From MGBC114079 sp964531385 (lineage in GTDB: Bacteria; Bacillota; Clostridia; Lachnospirales; CAG-274): a stretch of 64,000 nucleotides of DNA. Where the stretch lies: positions 1 through 64,000 of the forward strand of contig CAZHGC010000014.1 of assembly GCA_964531385.1 (NCBI GenBank), read 5' to 3'. The first letter of the stretch is position 1; each line of letters begins with the position of its first letter. The notes under the pieces were generated by a model. The model saw nothing but the letters and a program-made list of their open reading frames with translations. It was not told where the DNA came from and searched no databases. A program made the translations under genes and the position numbers. Positions 62,376 through 64,000 of this stretch are shown piece after piece.

Positions 62376-62406
62376 TTGTAAAATCCTCCCGTAAAAACTG
62401 TGTATT

Positions 62407-62637
62407 TTAAAATCTTTTTGAAGAAAAATCTTTGTGATAAAAAAGAGTTTTGCAACCCTCACAATATCCAAAACGTAAAATTTTATCGGTTGTTTCGTTT
62501 GCGAGAGTGAAATCTAACAATACTTTTTTATTTTCTCCGGTTTCTTCGCAAATATGTTTTTCAAAATAATAATTTTTTGATTCTTGGAATTTTTCGACGT
62601 TTTTAAAAACGTCTTTAATTTCTTGCAATAAGTCCAT
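62407..62637 (-). CDS. Small protein with CxxC motif, function unknown
   Basis: 76 residues. Two cysteines in GYCEGCKTLFYHKDF (Cys59, Cys62) plus His28/Cys30 could make a zinc site or redox pair; otherwise charged and helical at the start. No signal peptide. GGAGGAG lies just before the ATG, and a consensus-like promoter sits 35 bases upstream, so it is the first gene of the run leading into glnS (31 bases apart). Not recognised as a named family. Confidence 0.75.
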   Translation of the reverse strand: MDLLQEIKDVFKNVEKFQESKNYYFEKHICEETGENKKVLLDFTLANETTDKILRFGYCEGCKTLFYHKDFSSKRF

Positions 62638-62671
62638 AATCTCCTCCGAAATACAAAACTTTTATCTTTTT

Positions 62672-62700
62672 ATTATAGAATAATTTTAAGGTCACGTCAA
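62672..62700 (-). promoter_or_regulatory. Promoter of the CxxC protein-glnS run
   Basis: Minus strand: TTGACG (62695-62700), 17-base spacer, TATAAT (62672-62677). Confidence 0.8.
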
Positions 62701-63205
62701 ATTTTATTTTTTTGAATTATTTGTAAATATTCAAAGCGAATTGGAATATTATAAATCATGGAAAGCGATTGATTTTTTGCTTAATTTTATTTTTTGTGGT
62801 TTAATGTTTTTGCCAAAATATTTTTATCAACAAAACAGTGCTTTTGTTTTTGTACAGTTCAACTACTTATTTACCGTTCAAAAATCCATTTTGAAAAGAA
62901 AGTGTACAATTTGCACAAAATATTGGCATAACTTTTACACTTTTAATAGTTTTTTATACATTTTCTTTACAAGATTGTTAAAATCATTGTATTTTTTTGA
63001 TTTTTATAATATAATGAAAATTGATAATTGGTGTGATAACGATAAATTAAAAATGAAAAATTTAAAACTTAAATATTTTTTAATTTTTATAAAAATAATT
63101 TTGGAAATTTGTTTAAAAATATAAGTGTTTTTTGTTTAAATAAATTTATATCTTTTTCATAGTTTCCTCAAAATCTTATAAGGGGTGGTATTTACGGAAC
63201 CGACA
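62701..63205. other. Intergenic region with plus-strand promoter
   Basis: About 500 very AT-rich bases. An open frame (62741-63124, plus) has no ribosome site and a biased Phe/Lys/Ile composition expected of noncoding AT-rich DNA; I reject it. The only signal I see is the promoter at 62987-63015. Confidence 0.55.
62987..63015 (+). promoter_or_regulatory. Promoter of the last (partial) gene
   Basis: TTGTAT (62987-62992), 17-base spacer, TATAAT (63010-63015); a second overlapping TATAAT sits at 63005-63010. Confidence 0.65.
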
Positions 63206-64000
63206 ATGTTTGAAAATGAAAATTCTCCAGCAATAAAAATAGGAAGTGCTTTAATAGATGAAAATTGTTATTTAAAAATAGCAGATGAAAGCGTATATCG
63301 TTTTTTGGGCGAATTTTCAATTTTTCCGATAACAAAAAATATTCATCCCGACTATCTCGAAAAGTTTAAACAAAAAATAAGTTCTCTTCCTTTGGATAAA
63401 GAAGATTTCATAATTTTGAAACTCAGATATACAGCGAATATTCCTCGCTCAACAGATTCTGATGAAAATTATGTTATTTCTGAAAATCAATATGTTCCTG
63501 TTGTGATTTTTATGAAAAAAGGTTTTGCGAAAGTTAAAAATTATAGTTTTATAAACATAGAAATACACCATATTATATATTTAAAAGAATGTGCAAACAA
63601 TCTTAACCGAATTGTTAAAAGATACACTTCCCTTCTAAGCTTATATGATGATTTATGTTTTGAATATAAAACTTCTGACGAAAGTTTTGTTCTTTTTCGT
63701 TTTAAGGGTGATAGCGAAAAGTTTGAATATAAAGGCTCTTTATCCGATTGGCAGGAAAAATTAAAATCGGAAAACAGCATAACGCCAAAAAATCGAGCTT
63801 CTTTCGCAAAATTGTTTTCGGATATAAAAAGTTGTTCTTCAAGTTTCTTTTGTGTTATAAAAACAAATATTCTTTCAAACGGAGACGATTTTGAAGACGT
63901 TCATATAAAAGGTTTTACAATAGCAGAGTCGCCAAGCGAAAAAATTGTTCTTGGAACGATAAAAACTTCTGGTTCATATTCTGCCGCAGATTTGGACTTT
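63206..64000 (+). CDS. Partial protein of unknown function, runs off the window
   Basis: 265 codons to the window edge without a stop. From ATG 63206 it reads MFENENSPAIKIGSALI and continues as a mixed alpha/beta protein with no signal peptide or membrane helix in the visible part. A site AGGGGTGG (63181-63188) is too far for this ATG (17 bases) and overlaps an in-frame GTG at 63185, so the start is uncertain. The first 115 residues could be a PAS-like sensor module, followed by a second similar-sized block; I cannot name it. Codon use favours ATA for Ile, like cheR, unlike most of the window. A sensory or signalling protein is a guess. Confidence 0.75.
   Translation, partial: MFENENSPAIKIGSALIDENCYLKIADESVYRFLGEFSIFPITKNIHPDYLEKFKQKISSLPLDKEDFIILKLRYTANIPRSTDSDENYVISENQYVPVVIFMKKGFAKVKNYSFINIEIHHIIYLKECANNLNRIVKRYTSLLSLYDDLCFEYKTSDESFVLFRFKGDSEKFEYKGSLSDWQEKLKSENSITPKNRASFAKLFSDIKSCSSSFFCVIKTNILSNGDDFEDVHIKGFTIAESPSEKIVLGTIKTSGSYSAADLDF

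Noticed and set aside
62741..63124. Coding frame of 127 codons rich in Phe, Lys and Ile
   Set aside because: No ribosome site, composition expected of AT-rich noncoding DNA, and it spans a good promoter.

Overview
The window looks like a chromosomal segment of a low-GC, endospore-forming member of the Clostridia. Evidence: AT-rich codon use, a spoIVA gene, MecA, Firmicutes-type sigma-A promoters (TTGACA-N17-TATAAT), a T-box in front of thrS, and a Gram-positive 6S RNA. Phylum and spore-former status are well supported; anything finer is a guess. No integrases, transposases, tRNAs, rRNAs or CRISPR arrays were seen. Two runs of exactly 100 N (5310-5409 and 50430-50529) both sit inside tandem repeats and are almost certainly assembly gaps of unknown true length.

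Layout. (1) 0.4-10 kb, plus strand: an exopolysaccharide locus encoding a protein with four NodB-type deacetylase domains, a PilZ-glycosyltransferase, a membrane protein with an acidic 28-residue repeat, a GH18-like lipoprotein and a nucleotide-sugar dehydrogenase. (2) 10.1-20.7 kb: DUF445 and rhomboid genes, then a Ter-type stress module (YceG-like, TelA, three TerD paralogues, a methyltransferase) and a Ca2+-type P-ATPase. (3) 20.8-31.3 kb: T-box/thrS, a GNAT enzyme, a REC-HD-GYP-GGDEF regulator, mecA, rpmE, a pantothenate operon (panG-like, panB, panC, panD) and a cold-shock gene. (4) 31.4-41.2 kb: spoIVA, the tRNA wobble-modification pair trmR and a U32 protein, a large secreted pectate lyase, a GGDEF-EAL protein and 6S RNA. 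(5) 41.4-50.1 kb: endonuclease III, a second P-ATPase, a B12/radical SAM protein, a sirtuin, a cupin gene with a structured leader, a broken AraC gene, and an Lrp/aminotransferase pair. (6) 50.2-50.6 kb: a 58-bp tandem repeat array with two palindromes per unit. (7) 50.9-64 kb: cheR-cheB, two related lipoproteins, and a minus-strand run ending in DUF5721, two flavoproteins, an LCP wall-ligase, MATE, glnS and a small CxxC protein; a partial plus-strand gene runs off the end.

How it fits together. A cyclic-di-GMP theme runs through the window: a PilZ domain placed N-terminal to the polysaccharide synthase, a regulator with both HD-GYP and GGDEF domains, and a GGDEF-EAL protein whose EAL half is intact and GGDEF half degenerate. 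The first locus is therefore a plausible c-di-GMP-tuned polysaccharide system. The Ter block resembles the B. subtilis yceC-yceI cluster but here lacks a TerC-type membrane protein and is followed by a Ca2+ pump. The strongest unexplained signals are the N-terminal PilZ/synthase layout with its pseudo-deacetylase repeats, the four-helix RNA leader before the cupin gene, and the palindromic 58-bp array.
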